Origin: Geodermatophilaceae bacterium
Lineage (GTDB): Bacteria; Actinomycetota; Actinomycetes; Mycobacteriales; Geodermatophilaceae
Assembly: GCA_013812385.1 (NCBI GenBank)
Contig: JACCTM010000140.1
Coordinates: 1-7,766, forward strand
Length of the DNA stretch: 7,766 bases
Direction of reading: 5' to 3'
Position 1 is the first letter of the stretch. Each line of letters opens with the position of its first letter. Positions 1 through 6,709 of this stretch are shown here, in pieces. The position numbers and the translations under genes are program-made. Below the pieces are notes generated by a model that searched no databases, was not told the DNA's origin, and worked only from the letters and a program-made list of their open reading frames with translations.

Positions 1-284
1 AGGGTCTCATCACCTGTCCACGTTGGATCACTGATCACCGCGTGGACGACCACATCATTGCCGTTCTCGTCAGTCCCGGCAGCATCGCAACCCAGAATCA
101 TCGGCATTCGGTCCTCAGGCAGGCCCACCCCGCGCAGCGAGAAAACATCGTGGTGGTTGAGCGAGGCGGCCTTGACCGTGACGGTCATCCAGCCCTCGCG
201 CGGTTCGGGCTCTGGTCGGTCGCCGACGTCGAGCGCCGACAACGGATCGTCGGGAGCAGGCTTGGCGACGTAGGCAGCGAGCAT
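1..284 (-). CDS. Medium-chain dehydrogenase/reductase (zinc-type alcohol dehydrogenase / quinone oxidoreductase family), N-terminal part, cut by window edge
   Basis: Reading the minus strand from ATG at 284 gives 94 uninterrupted codons up to the window edge, beginning MLAAYVAKPAPDDPL. The fragment is the N-terminal GroES-like fold of the MDR superfamily. It has the family signatures AASLNHHDVFSLRG (about residues 39-52) and ILGCDAAG (about 64-71), followed by a GxxVVVHAV strand. The position of the usual catalytic zinc cysteine after the first signature is not a cysteine, and the GHE motif is replaced by GCD. This favours a quinone-oxidoreductase-like, NAD(P)H-dependent enzyme over a classical zinc alcohol dehydrogenase. 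The Rossmann domain lies outside the window and the substrate is unknown. An in-frame GTG at 293 is an alternative start. TAGCGT at 297-292, seven bases before the ATG, could be a -10 for a leaderless message, and GGAG also sits three bases before the ATG. The gene lies about 57 bp downstream of selD on the same strand, so read-through is possible; no functional link to selenium is evident. Confidence 0.85.
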   Translation of the reverse strand, partial: MLAAYVAKPAPDDPLSALDVGDRPEPEPREGWMTVTVKAASLNHHDVFSLRGVGLPEDRMPMILGCDAAGTDENGNDVVVHAVISDPTWTGDET

Positions 285-341
285 GCGCTCCACGCTAGCG
301 CCACGAGTGATACCGGCCGCACCTCGACCCAGGAACGATCG

Positions 342-1376
342 TCAGCGCACGACGATGGCGTGTTCCCGCGCCACGACGATCTCACCGATTACCGTCGCGC
401 CCGGAATCTCGCCGACCAGGAGCAGCCCGCCGGAGGTTTGCGCATCGGCGAGCAGCAAAGCCGTCTGCTCGTCCACTGTGGACAGCTCGGCTGCCGCGCC
501 GACCCATTCCAGGTTGCGCCGGGTGCCGCCGGAAACGTACCCGTCGCGTACGGCCTCGCGAGCACCGTCGAGAAGGGGTACGGCCGACGAATCGAGAATC
601 GCCGTAACTCCGCTGGCCCTGGCCAGTTTGAACAGGTGACCGAGCAGCCCGAAGCCGGTCACGTCGGTGCCCGCGCGTACCCCGGCAGCCAGGGCTGCGA
701 TGGATGCGTCGCGGTTGAGTTCGGTCATCGTCGCGATGGCGTTCTCGAACACCTCGCCGGTCACCTTGTGCCGGTTGTTCAGGACGCCGACGCCCAGCGG
801 CTTGCTCAGCGACAGCGGCAGCCCGACTCGGGCGGCATCGTTGCGGATGAGCCGGTCCGGATCACCGATCCCGGTGACCGCCATGCCGTACTTGGGCTCC
901 GGGTCGTCCACGCTGTGACCGCCACCGACGTGACAGCCGGCGAGTCGGGCGACGTCGAGCCCACCCCGCAGCGTCTCCGCGGCTAGTTCCATCGGAAGCA
1001 CGTCCCGTGGCCAGCCCAGCAGGTTGACCGCCACGATCGGCGTGCCGCCCATGGCATAGACGTCGGACAAGGCGTTGGCCGCGGCGATCCGGCCCCAGTC
1101 GTAGGCATCGTCCACGACCGGGGTGAAGAAGTCAGCGGTGGCGATGACGGCTTGACCGTTGGCGATCCGTACGACGGCGGCGTCGTCGCCGGACTCCAGG
1201 CCCACGACCAGCTCGCCGATGCCGGGACCGGTCAGGGGCCCTCGCCCGAGACCGGCGACCATCGCCTCCAGTTCGCCAGGTGGGATCTTGCACGCGCAGC
1301 CGCCCCCGTGTGCGTAGCTGGTCAATCGGTACGACATCGGGGCCGAGTCCGCGTGGGCAAGAACTGTTCGGGTCAC
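342..1376 (-). CDS. selD: Selenide, water dikinase (selenophosphate synthetase) SelD
   Basis: SelD uses ATP, selenide and water to make monoselenophosphate, the selenium donor for selenocysteine-tRNA and selenouridine. The protein is 344 aa from GTG 1376, close to the 347 aa of E. coli SelD, and aligns with it throughout from memory. The N-terminal loop YAHGGGCACK carries catalytic Cys27 and Lys30 (E. coli Cys17 and Lys20), so this is a cysteine form, not a selenocysteine-containing SelD. Metal-binding aspartates are Asp65 (GDDAAVV), Asp82 (ADFFTPVVDD), Asp105 (NALSDVYAMGG) and Asp238 (TDVTGFGLLGHL). The C-terminal motif QTSGGLLL is present. Three starts compete: TTG 1412, GTG 1376 and ATG 1337. 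I prefer GTG 1376 because a good promoter places the transcript start exactly there, and TTG 1412 lies inside its -35 box. ATG 1337 lacks a clear ribosome binding site but still precedes the catalytic loop and cannot be excluded. The gene diverges from selA. Confidence 0.95.
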   Translation of the reverse strand: MTRTVLAHADSAPMSYRLTSYAHGGGCACKIPPGELEAMVAGLGRGPLTGPGIGELVVGLESGDDAAVVRIANGQAVIATADFFTPVVDDAYDWGRIAAANALSDVYAMGGTPIVAVNLLGWPRDVLPMELAAETLRGGLDVARLAGCHVGGGHSVDDPEPKYGMAVTGIGDPDRLIRNDAARVGLPLSLSKPLGVGVLNNRHKVTGEVFENAIATMTELNRDASIAALAAGVRAGTDVTGFGLLGHLFKLARASGVTAILDSSAVPLLDGAREAVRDGYVSGGTRRNLEWVGAAAELSTVDEQTALLLADAQTSGGLLLVGEIPGATVIGEIVVAREHAIVVR

Positions 1377-1382
1377 TCCGCG

Positions 1383-1412
1383 ACTGTAGGTCGGCGCGGC
1401 CACATGGATCAA
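1383..1412 (-). promoter_or_regulatory. Predicted selD promoter, placed for a leaderless transcript
   Basis: On the minus strand, TTGATC (1412-1407) and TACAGT (1388-1383) are separated by 18 bp, a good fit to a housekeeping sigma-70/SigA promoter (TTGACA and TANNNT). Six bases separate the -10 from GTG 1376, so the expected +1 falls on the start codon itself. Leaderless messages of this layout are common in actinobacteria. This is seen by eye; no transcript data are available. Confidence 0.5.
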
Positions 1413-1414
1413 CG

Positions 1415-1420
1415 TAGAGT
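1415..1420 (+). promoter_or_regulatory. Predicted -10 element of selA, placed for a leaderless transcript
   Basis: TAGAGT fits TANNNT, and seven bases separate it from ATG 1428, which puts the transcript start on or next to the A of the start codon. No convincing -35 is present 16-19 bp upstream, and no strong ribosome binding site precedes the ATG. Its upstream region overlaps the selD -35, so the two promoters probably occupy one shared, back-to-back stretch. Confidence 0.35.
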
Positions 1421-1427
1421 CGGCGCA

Positions 1428-2792
1428 ATGGGTGGCGACGACCCCCGCAGGCAGGTGCCCCGCACCGACGACATGCTGGCCGATCCACGACTGGCCGAGG
1501 CCTGCTCACGGCTGGGTCGCCCGCTGGTCAAGCAAGTGATTGCCGGAGTCCAGGAACTGGTGCGGACAGGGACTCTCCCCCCCGGGGACGTGGTCGAGGA
1601 AAGCGCTCGTGCCCTTCCGGCGACGGCGGCAACGCTGCGTCCGGTCGTCAACGCCACCGGCGTCCTGGTACACACCAACCTCGGTCGTGCCCCGCTGTCG
1701 ACGGCCGCGGTCACAGCGCTGATCGCGGCCAGCGGCACCACTGACTTGGAGCTGGATCTCGCTACCGGGCGGCGCGGCCGACGGGGAAAGGGCGCGGTCG
1801 ACGCGCTCTGCGCCGCCGTTGCAGCGGCTCAGGCCGCCCTGATCGTCAACAACGGTGCCGCGGCCCTCGTGTTGGTCGCCACCGCTCTGGCGCAGGGCAA
1901 GGAGATCATCGTCGCCCGCGGCGAACTGGTCGAGATCGGTGACGGGTTCCGGATCCCGGACCTCTTGGTGTCCACCGGGGCTCGACTTCGAGAGGTCGGT
2001 ACGACCAATCGAGTCGCGTTCGAGGACTACGCAGCCGCGGTCGGCCCGGACACCGGTTTTGTGCTAAAGGTCCATCCGTCGAACTTCGTCGTTCGCGGGT
2101 TCACCTCCTCGGTCGAGGTGCGGCGGCTGTCGGCGCTAGCCGTCCCGGTGGTCGCCGACGTGGGATCGGGGCTGCTTGTGCCACATCCGGCGATCCCTGA
2201 CGAACCGGATGTGCAGTCCACGCTGGCCGCCGGTGCTGCCCTGGTCACGGCGAGCGGCGACAAGCTCCTCGGTGGACCTCAGTCCGGTCTGATCCTGGGT
2301 AGCCCCGAACTGGTCGAGATCCTGCGTCGGCATCCGCTCGCGCGCGCCCTGCGCGTGGACAAACTCACCCTTGCGGCGCTGGAAGCCACCCTGCGAGGCC
2401 CGCGGCCACCCGTATCCCAGGCACTTGAAGCCGACACCGACCGATTGCGCGAGCGGGCCCGACGACTGGCTGCCAGGCTGCAGGACAGGGGCATTCCGGC
2501 CAGCGCGGTTGACAGCGCAGCCCGGGTGGGGGGTGGTGGCGCCCCCGGAGTCAGCTTGGCCAGTGCCGCAGTCAGCTTGCCCTCGGCCTACGCCGCCGCC
2601 CTCCGCACCGGGCAGCAGCCAGTTCTCGCCAGGATCGAGCGAGACCGCTGCCTGCTCGATCTGCGCGCTCTGGATCCCCAGACGGACGACGTACTGCATG
2701 TCGCGGTCACTGCCGCCCAGCTGTCCATGGCTGCAGCCGTCGAAGGTGAAGCAGCCACGCTCAACCAGGCTGGGCTCACTCGCCGCGATTGA
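1428..2792 (+). CDS. selA: L-seryl-tRNA(Sec) selenium transferase (selenocysteine synthase) SelA
   Basis: SelA is a PLP enzyme. It converts seryl-tRNA(Sec) to selenocysteyl-tRNA(Sec) with selenophosphate, and bacterial SelA works as a large ring-shaped oligomer. The 454-aa product matches E. coli SelA in family motifs: an N-terminal RRQVPRTD segment (7-14), RPVVNATGVLVHTNLGRAPL (71-90), IVNNGAAAL (139-147), ARGELVEIGDGFRIPD (163-178), EVGTTNR (189-195) and DVGSG (244-248). SGDKLLGGPQSG (276-287) contains the PLP Schiff-base lysine, Lys279, equivalent to E. coli Lys295. I chose ATG 1428 because it keeps the conserved N-terminal segment and sits at leaderless spacing behind a -10. ATG 1404 (+8 codons) and ATG 1473 (which would remove the segment) are alternatives, and the reading frame stays open well upstream without coding meaning. 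The gene diverges from selD and overlaps the phosphoesterase gene tail-to-tail. selB, often next to selA, does not follow. Confidence 0.96.
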   Translation: MGGDDPRRQVPRTDDMLADPRLAEACSRLGRPLVKQVIAGVQELVRTGTLPPGDVVEESARALPATAATLRPVVNATGVLVHTNLGRAPLSTAAVTALIAASGTTDLELDLATGRRGRRGKGAVDALCAAVAAAQAALIVNNGAAALVLVATALAQGKEIIVARGELVEIGDGFRIPDLLVSTGARLREVGTTNRVAFEDYAAAVGPDTGFVLKVHPSNFVVRGFTSSVEVRRLSALAVPVVADVGSGLLVPHPAIPDEPDVQSTLAAGAALVTASGDKLLGGPQSGLILGSPELVEILRRHPLARALRVDKLTLAALEATLRGPRPPVSQALEADTDRLRERARRLAARLQDRGIPASAVDSAARVGGGGAPGVSLASAAVSLPSAYAAALRTGQQPVLARIERDRCLLDLRALDPQTDDVLHVAVTAAQLSMAAAVEGEAATLNQAGLTRRD

Positions 2793-4236
2793 CCTTGTCG
2801 GGGTCGGGGTCGGGATCGAGCGGTCGATAGTCGGCCACCTCGACCGAACCGTCCCTGGCGAACTCAACGGTCCGGTAACCCAGCACCGCACCGGTGTCGG
2901 CGTCGTAATAGAACAGGGCCACCGTGCTATTGGTGGCCAATGGCCCGTACGACGGTGTGTTCTCGCCTGTACCACCCGAATTGTCGACGGTGTAGGAGAC
3001 GGTGTCTCCTTCGACCCTGGGCCCCTCCTCGCGGTGCCGATGCCCGGACAGGACTAGCGGCGCGCATTCGTCCTCAATGGCCGCCCCCGCATGTGCCGGG
3101 GCATGTACGACGAGAACGTCGGGAATTGTGTCGCAGGCGGTCTCGGCAATCCGGTCAGTGAACTCAGCAGCCGTCTCGGGGCCGCGCAGCGTGGTCGGCG
3201 CTCCGATCTGGGAGCGGTACGGATCGCTGTCCCCCAACATCGTGAGGCCCTCGATCTCCACGGGTTCCCCGAGAAGGACGGCCGCTGACCTGGCCTCGAG
3301 ATCGGCCCCGGTCTGCACCGAGTCGTGGTTGCCCAGAACCAGCACCAGAGGCGTTCCGTCCAGGCGGCTGACATAGACGTCGGTGCACAGCGCCTCGAGT
3401 TGGGTGCCGCTCATCGTGATGTCACCACCGCTCAGGACGAAGCCGGCCCGGGACTGAGCGGCCACTTCGCTGATCACCCGAGTCATGCCCAGGTTGCAAT
3501 GCAGGTCGCTCTCGAAGACGAACGTCGACAGTCCGCGCTGTGCGTCGTCCTCGGCGATGTCGGTCATCGCGTTTGCCGTTCTGGTGCGAAGTTGCTCGTA
3601 GAAGTCCTCGTTCTCCTCCAGAACCCGTAGTGCTTCATCGAGCAGATTCCCGGCGACCTTGACGTTCGGAACCATCTGACCCTCGACGGACAGGCCGAGT
3701 ACCGGGCTCCATGAGCGTCTGGCCAGATTGACCGAAGGGCCGATGACCGAAGTCACCAGGGCCCCGACGGCCAGCCAGGCGCCTGCGGCGTAGACGGCCC
3801 GCCGCCGCCGGATCGTTGCGGGATGTCCCAATAGTGGCCGGTGGGTGAACAGCCCGAGCAGCAGACCGACAACGGCGCCGACTTCGGCGTAGCCCAGGAG
3901 ATGGGCCAGCGTGGCGCGCCGCAGCGAGCCGGCCACCGCCTCCACGTCGCCGAACGACGTGAGCGTGTCGGCCAAGTCGGCCGGACCGGAGAAGCGCACG
4001 TCGTTGGCGGTGATGCTCAGACCGACCGGACCGGGCGTGTCCAAGCGCACGGCGGCAACCCCGACATCGAAGGTCGAGCCGACACCTGCGGTGAGCCGGG
4101 TCGTGACGTCCAAGGGGCCGAGGTTGGTGACGGTACCGACGGCGTTGCCCAGCGCCAGACCGATTCCGGCGCCGAGCAGGCCGACCAGCACGATGCGCGC
4201 GAAATCGGACCAGCTCAACCGATGACGGCCCGGCAT
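2776..4236 (-). CDS. Membrane-anchored calcineurin-like metallophosphoesterase
   Basis: The product is about 486 aa with two parts. The N-terminal third has three likely membrane segments, at about residues 13-37, 112-132 and 148-168, with a roughly 75-aa loop between the first two. The C-terminal part is a metallophosphoesterase domain with the complete metal-ligand set: SDLHCN (D-x-H, about 244), LSGGD (about 269), VLGNHD (about 301), VVHAPAHA (about 377) and SGHRH (about 398). All catalytic positions look intact, so a two-metal phosphoesterase is expected. With three membrane segments its cytoplasmic or extracellular side depends on N-terminal orientation; an outside location is plausible but inferred. 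The tail is acidic and repetitive (LDPDPDPDK). The substrate is unknown: nucleotide, phospholipid or cell-wall phosphoesters are possible. ATG 4236 shares its A with the TGA of the upstream crotonase gene; GTG 4239 is one codon longer. The stop/start overlap implies translational coupling. The 3' end overlaps selA by 17 bp. Confidence 0.9.
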   Translation of the reverse strand: MPGRHRLSWSDFARIVLVGLLGAGIGLALGNAVGTVTNLGPLDVTTRLTAGVGSTFDVGVAAVRLDTPGPVGLSITANDVRFSGPADLADTLTSFGDVEAVAGSLRRATLAHLLGYAEVGAVVGLLLGLFTHRPLLGHPATIRRRRAVYAAGAWLAVGALVTSVIGPSVNLARRSWSPVLGLSVEGQMVPNVKVAGNLLDEALRVLEENEDFYEQLRTRTANAMTDIAEDDAQRGLSTFVFESDLHCNLGMTRVISEVAAQSRAGFVLSGGDITMSGTQLEALCTDVYVSRLDGTPLVLVLGNHDSVQTGADLEARSAAVLLGEPVEIEGLTMLGDSDPYRSQIGAPTTLRGPETAAEFTDRIAETACDTIPDVLVVHAPAHAGAAIEDECAPLVLSGHRHREEGPRVEGDTVSYTVDNSGGTGENTPSYGPLATNSTVALFYYDADTGAVLGYRTVEFARDGSVEVADYRPLDPDPDPDKVNRGE

Positions 4237-5024
4237 CACTCCGTACTCTCGGGCACCCAGCGCGGCGGCCGCTTCTCACCATACGCCCGGATGCCCTCCT
4301 GGCCCTCGTCGCTGGCGAAGAACCGAGCGGAGGCCTCCAGCAGGGCCGCGAAGTCGTCGGTCATCACCGGCAAGGGTCTACGGCGAAGTAGTGACTTGGT
4401 GGCGGCCAGGGCGATCGGGCCGCCTTTGACCAGATCGATGACGTAGGCGGCGACCGCAGCGTCGAGATCGTCCTGCCCGACGGCGGCGTTGACCAGGCCG
4501 ATCTCGGCGGCCCGGGCCCCGTCGAAGACCGATCCGGTGAGAAAGAGCTCGTGTGCCGCACGCGGAGTCAGCCGCGGTAGCACGGTGGCCGAGATCACCG
4601 CCGGGAGAATGCCCAGGCGTACCTCGGTGAAGGCGAAGGTGGCCGACCGCAGGCAGACAGCAATATCGCAGGCTGCGATCAGCCCGACTCCGCCGGCCCG
4701 CGCCGGTCCGGCGATGCGCGCCACGACCGGTTTCGGGCTGTCCCAGAGCGACTGCAGGATGTGCGGGAACGCGTGAACGCCCATCTCGGATGCGCCCGCG
4801 CCGCGCGCCTCGCTCAGATCCATCCCGGCGCAGAACACCGGGCCGGTGTGGGTCAGCACGATGACCCGGACCGACTCGTCCTCCTGTGCGGCCTCCAGTC
4901 GCCCCGACAACTGGCTCATCAGCGCCTGGGACAGCGCATTGCGCTTGGCGGGGAAGTCCAGGGTGATGGTGGCCACCCCTGCGGAGGCTTTGTAGCGGAC
5001 CAGATCTAACGGCGGCTCGGTCAA
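4236..5024 (-). CDS. Enoyl-CoA hydratase/isomerase (crotonase) family protein
   Basis: The product is about 262 aa, the normal size for a crotonase, which acts on acyl-CoA thioesters in the cytoplasm. It shows the PAKRNALS substrate motif, the oxyanion-hole segment FCAGMDL (about 64-70), ARAGGVGLIAACDIA (about 108-122) and FTEVRLGILPAVIS (about 132-145). Of the two glutamates of classical enoyl-CoA hydratase, the second is present (Glu134, in TEVRLG) but the first is replaced by Gly114 (GGVGL for GGCEL). This pattern recalls methylglutaconyl-CoA hydratase-like (LiuC-type) members, from memory, so hydration of 2-enoyl-CoA in fatty acid or branched-chain breakdown is likely but not certain. I chose TTG 5024 because AAGGAG lies eight bases upstream and the protein then begins MTEPPLDLVRYK. 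GTG 5048 gives a 270-aa version without a good ribosome binding site. The gene leads a coupled pair with the phosphoesterase gene and diverges from hemW. Confidence 0.92.
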   Translation of the reverse strand: MTEPPLDLVRYKASAGVATITLDFPAKRNALSQALMSQLSGRLEAAQEDESVRVIVLTHTGPVFCAGMDLSEARGAGASEMGVHAFPHILQSLWDSPKPVVARIAGPARAGGVGLIAACDIAVCLRSATFAFTEVRLGILPAVISATVLPRLTPRAAHELFLTGSVFDGARAAEIGLVNAAVGQDDLDAAVAAYVIDLVKGGPIALAATKSLLRRRPLPVMTDDFAALLEASARFFASDEGQEGIRAYGEKRPPRWVPESTE

Positions 5025-5032
5025 CTCTGCTG

Positions 5033-5038
5033 CTCCTT
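5033..5038 (-). promoter_or_regulatory. Ribosome binding site deciding the TTG start of the crotonase gene
   Basis: On the minus strand this reads AAGGAG, a near-ideal Shine-Dalgarno sequence, eight bases before TTG 5024. It lies inside the reading frame opened by GTG 5048, which argues that the GTG is not the main start. Confidence 0.6.
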
Positions 5039-5123
5039 CTCGGTTCACCCGTACTCGCGGTCATCGGTACTCGTGCGTGCGGCTCCCACATCAGCGCCCC
5101 GCAGGTTGTCACACTGGAGCGTG

Positions 5124-6356
5124 ATGCACCCGAACCCGATCGCTGCGACCCTGTCAGCCCCAACCCTGCCCGATCAGCTCTGGTTGCCGGACTCGGCTCG
5201 TAGAGGTGTCCTCGAGACGCCGTTCGGGCTCTATATCCATGTCCCGTTCTGTGCCAGCCGCTGCGGCTACTGCGACTTCAACACCTACACCGCCTCGGAA
5301 CTCGGCCCCGGGGCGAGTCAGCACGACTATGTGGACAGCGTGTTGGCCGAACTCCGGCTGGTCAGGCACATCCTGGGACCGCGGTTGCCGACCGTAGGAA
5401 CGATCTTCTTCGGTGGCGGTACGCCGACACTGCTGCCGGCCGAGCATCTCGCGGCCATGTTGGATGAGATTCGGATGGAGTTCCCGGTCGCTGCCGACGT
5501 GGAGATAACAGTGGAGGCCAATCCCGAGTCGGTGACCCGAGCCTCTTTCGCCCGGTTGGCGCGGGCCGGGGTGAACCGGGTGTCGCTGGGCATGCAGTCC
5601 GCCGTACCGCATGTGCTGTCAGTGCTGGACCGCCAACACACACCGGGTCAGGCGCTGCGGGCCGCCGAGGACGCCCGCGCCGCCGGAATCGCTCGGGTCA
5701 GCCTGGACCTCATCTACGGCACACCGGGGGAGTCCGACGAGGATTGGGAGACCTCGCTCGACGCGGCGCTGTCGGCTGGGGTACAACACCTCTCGGCCTA
5801 CGCCTTGATCGTCGAACCCGGTACGGCGCTGGCCCGCCGGGTGGCCAGCGGTGAGATCGCCGAGCCGGATGACGACGTCCTGGCCGACCGGTACGAGCAG
5901 GCCGACCAGGCCCTGACCGCGGCGGGAATGGGCTGGTACGAGGTGTCCAACTGGGCTGCCTCGGCCAGCGGCCGCTGCCAGCACAACGAGCTCTACTGGA
6001 CCGGCGGGAATTGGTGGGGAATCGGTCCGGGCGCGCACAGCCACATCGGTGGGGCCCGCTGGTGGAATCGCAAACACCCGGCTGCCTACGCTCGGGCGCT
6101 GGCCGCCGGAGCCAGTCCCGCTCAGGGCAGCGAGCTGCTCGACGACGCGGCGCGGCGGGTCGAGTCGATCATGCTCGGGATCCGGTTGCGTGACGGTGTG
6201 GCGCTGGAGGTGCTCTCCGAGCGTGGACAGGCACGCGCCGGGGAGGCGGTGACCTACGGCCTGCTCGATCGCGGTGCCTACGCCCACGGTCGGGCGGTCT
6301 TGACCCTGCGTGGCAGGCTGCTCGCCGATGCCGTGGTCCGCGACCTAACCGACTAG
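5124..6356 (+). CDS. hemW: Radical SAM heme chaperone HemW (formerly annotated HemN-like coproporphyrinogen oxidase)
   Basis: The product is 410 aa. The radical SAM cluster motif is CASRCGYC (Cys43, Cys47, Cys50), followed by DFN. True HemN has a fourth nearby cysteine (CxxxCxxCxC); phenylalanine replaces it here, which marks the HemW branch. Also present are FFGGGTP (about 95-101, SAM binding), VEANPES (about 130-136) and the HemW HNxxYW motif at His287-Trp292 (HNELYW), linked to heme binding, within a run to WGIGPGAHS. HemW binds heme and delivers it to apo-proteins such as respiratory enzymes; it is not a coproporphyrinogen dehydrogenase. I chose ATG 5124 because GGAG lies four bases upstream. 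GTG 5121 is one codon longer, and the frame upstream to 5073 looks non-coding. It diverges from the crotonase gene and is convergent with the small gene at 6380. Proximity of hemW to hrcA is an old arrangement, also seen in Firmicutes (hemW-hrcA-grpE-dnaK). Confidence 0.95.
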   Translation: MHPNPIAATLSAPTLPDQLWLPDSARRGVLETPFGLYIHVPFCASRCGYCDFNTYTASELGPGASQHDYVDSVLAELRLVRHILGPRLPTVGTIFFGGGTPTLLPAEHLAAMLDEIRMEFPVAADVEITVEANPESVTRASFARLARAGVNRVSLGMQSAVPHVLSVLDRQHTPGQALRAAEDARAAGIARVSLDLIYGTPGESDEDWETSLDAALSAGVQHLSAYALIVEPGTALARRVASGEIAEPDDDVLADRYEQADQALTAAGMGWYEVSNWAASASGRCQHNELYWTGGNWWGIGPGAHSHIGGARWWNRKHPAAYARALAAGASPAQGSELLDDAARRVESIMLGIRLRDGVALEVLSERGQARAGEAVTYGLLDRGAYAHGRAVLTLRGRLLADAVVRDLTD

Positions 6357-6379
6357 CCCCAATCCGGCCTTTGGCAGAG

Positions 6380-6703
6380 TTAGGGCGCTCCGCTGCCGCC
6401 GGGGCGGAACGCGTCGAGGTCGAGCACCCGTACGTGCAGGACGTTTCGCTGCTGCAGGGCCGCCCGGAGCGCCCGATGCATGCCGTCCTCGAGATAGAGG
6501 GTGCCCTCCCAGGCGACCACGTGGGGGAACAGGTCGCCGTAGAACGTCGAATCCTCTTCGAGCAGCTTGTCCAGGGCGAGCACTGTCTTCGTGGTGACCA
6601 GTTCGTCGAGTCGCACCTGACGCGGGGGAATTCCGGCCCAGTCACGCGTGGAGAGCCCATGCTCGGGATAGGGCCGGTTGTCTCGAACCTCTTTGAAGAT
6701 CAG
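6380..6703 (-). CDS. Small conserved actinobacterial protein, Rv2375-like, with a probable CTG start
   Basis: The minus-strand frame is open from just after the TGA at 6730-6728 to the TAA at 6382-6380. From CTG 6703 it gives 107 aa, beginning MIFKEVRDNRPYPEHGL. The text reads as coding throughout: RDWAGIPPRQVRLDELVTTK, then EEDSTFYGDLFPHVVAW, LYLEDGMHRALRAALQQR and LHVRVLDLDAF. I recognise it as resembling mycobacterial Rv2375 (about 105 aa, next to hrcA), from memory. The biochemical function is unknown; no catalytic motif, signal peptide or membrane segment is visible. The only standard start in frame, GTG 6616, would remove the well-formed first 29 residues. GAGGAA ends six bases before CTG 6703, so the CTG is the best-supported start. 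A sequencing error or nearby frameshift is the alternative, since ATG 6744 opens a different frame that stops at about 6702. The gene is convergent with hemW (23 bp gap) and divergent from hrcA. Confidence 0.8.
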   Translation of the reverse strand: MIFKEVRDNRPYPEHGLSTRDWAGIPPRQVRLDELVTTKTVLALDKLLEEDSTFYGDLFPHVVAWEGTLYLEDGMHRALRAALQQRNVLHVRVLDLDAFRPGGSGAP

Positions 6704-6709
6704 GGTGGA

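Noticed and set aside
42..986. Long plus-strand open frame of 314 codons antisense to selD and the dehydrogenase gene
   Set aside because: Composition is rich in His, Gln, Arg and Gly with no domain, typical of the mirror of high-GC coding sequence. The minus strand encodes clear SelD and MDR proteins here.
342..1376. SelD as a selenoprotein with an in-frame TGA
   Set aside because: The active-site position is an ordinary cysteine codon (GGCACK) and the frame has no internal TGA.
1377..1412. TTG 1412 as the selD start
   Set aside because: The TTG is part of the predicted -35 box and the extra residues do not resemble SelD N-termini.
1152..1427. Upstream extension of the selA frame by 92 codons
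   Set aside because: It overlaps the selD coding region and its promoter and bears no resemblance to SelA; the frame is open only because of base composition.
1338..1427. tRNA-Sec (selC) in the selD-selA gap
   Set aside because: The gap is about the right size, but I saw no acceptor/T-arm pairing or GTTC-type T-loop with a CCA-compatible stem, and the stretch is explained by promoters and start regions.
5025..5123. Promoters in the crotonase-hemW divergent gap
   Set aside because: TAC-containing stretches occur on the minus strand, but none fits TANNNT at useful spacing with a -35, so no site is called although promoters must exist here.
6357..6379. Bidirectional terminator between hemW and the small gene
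   Set aside because: Only a 3-bp stem (GCC-TTT-GGC) can be drawn and there is no T-run, too weak to call.
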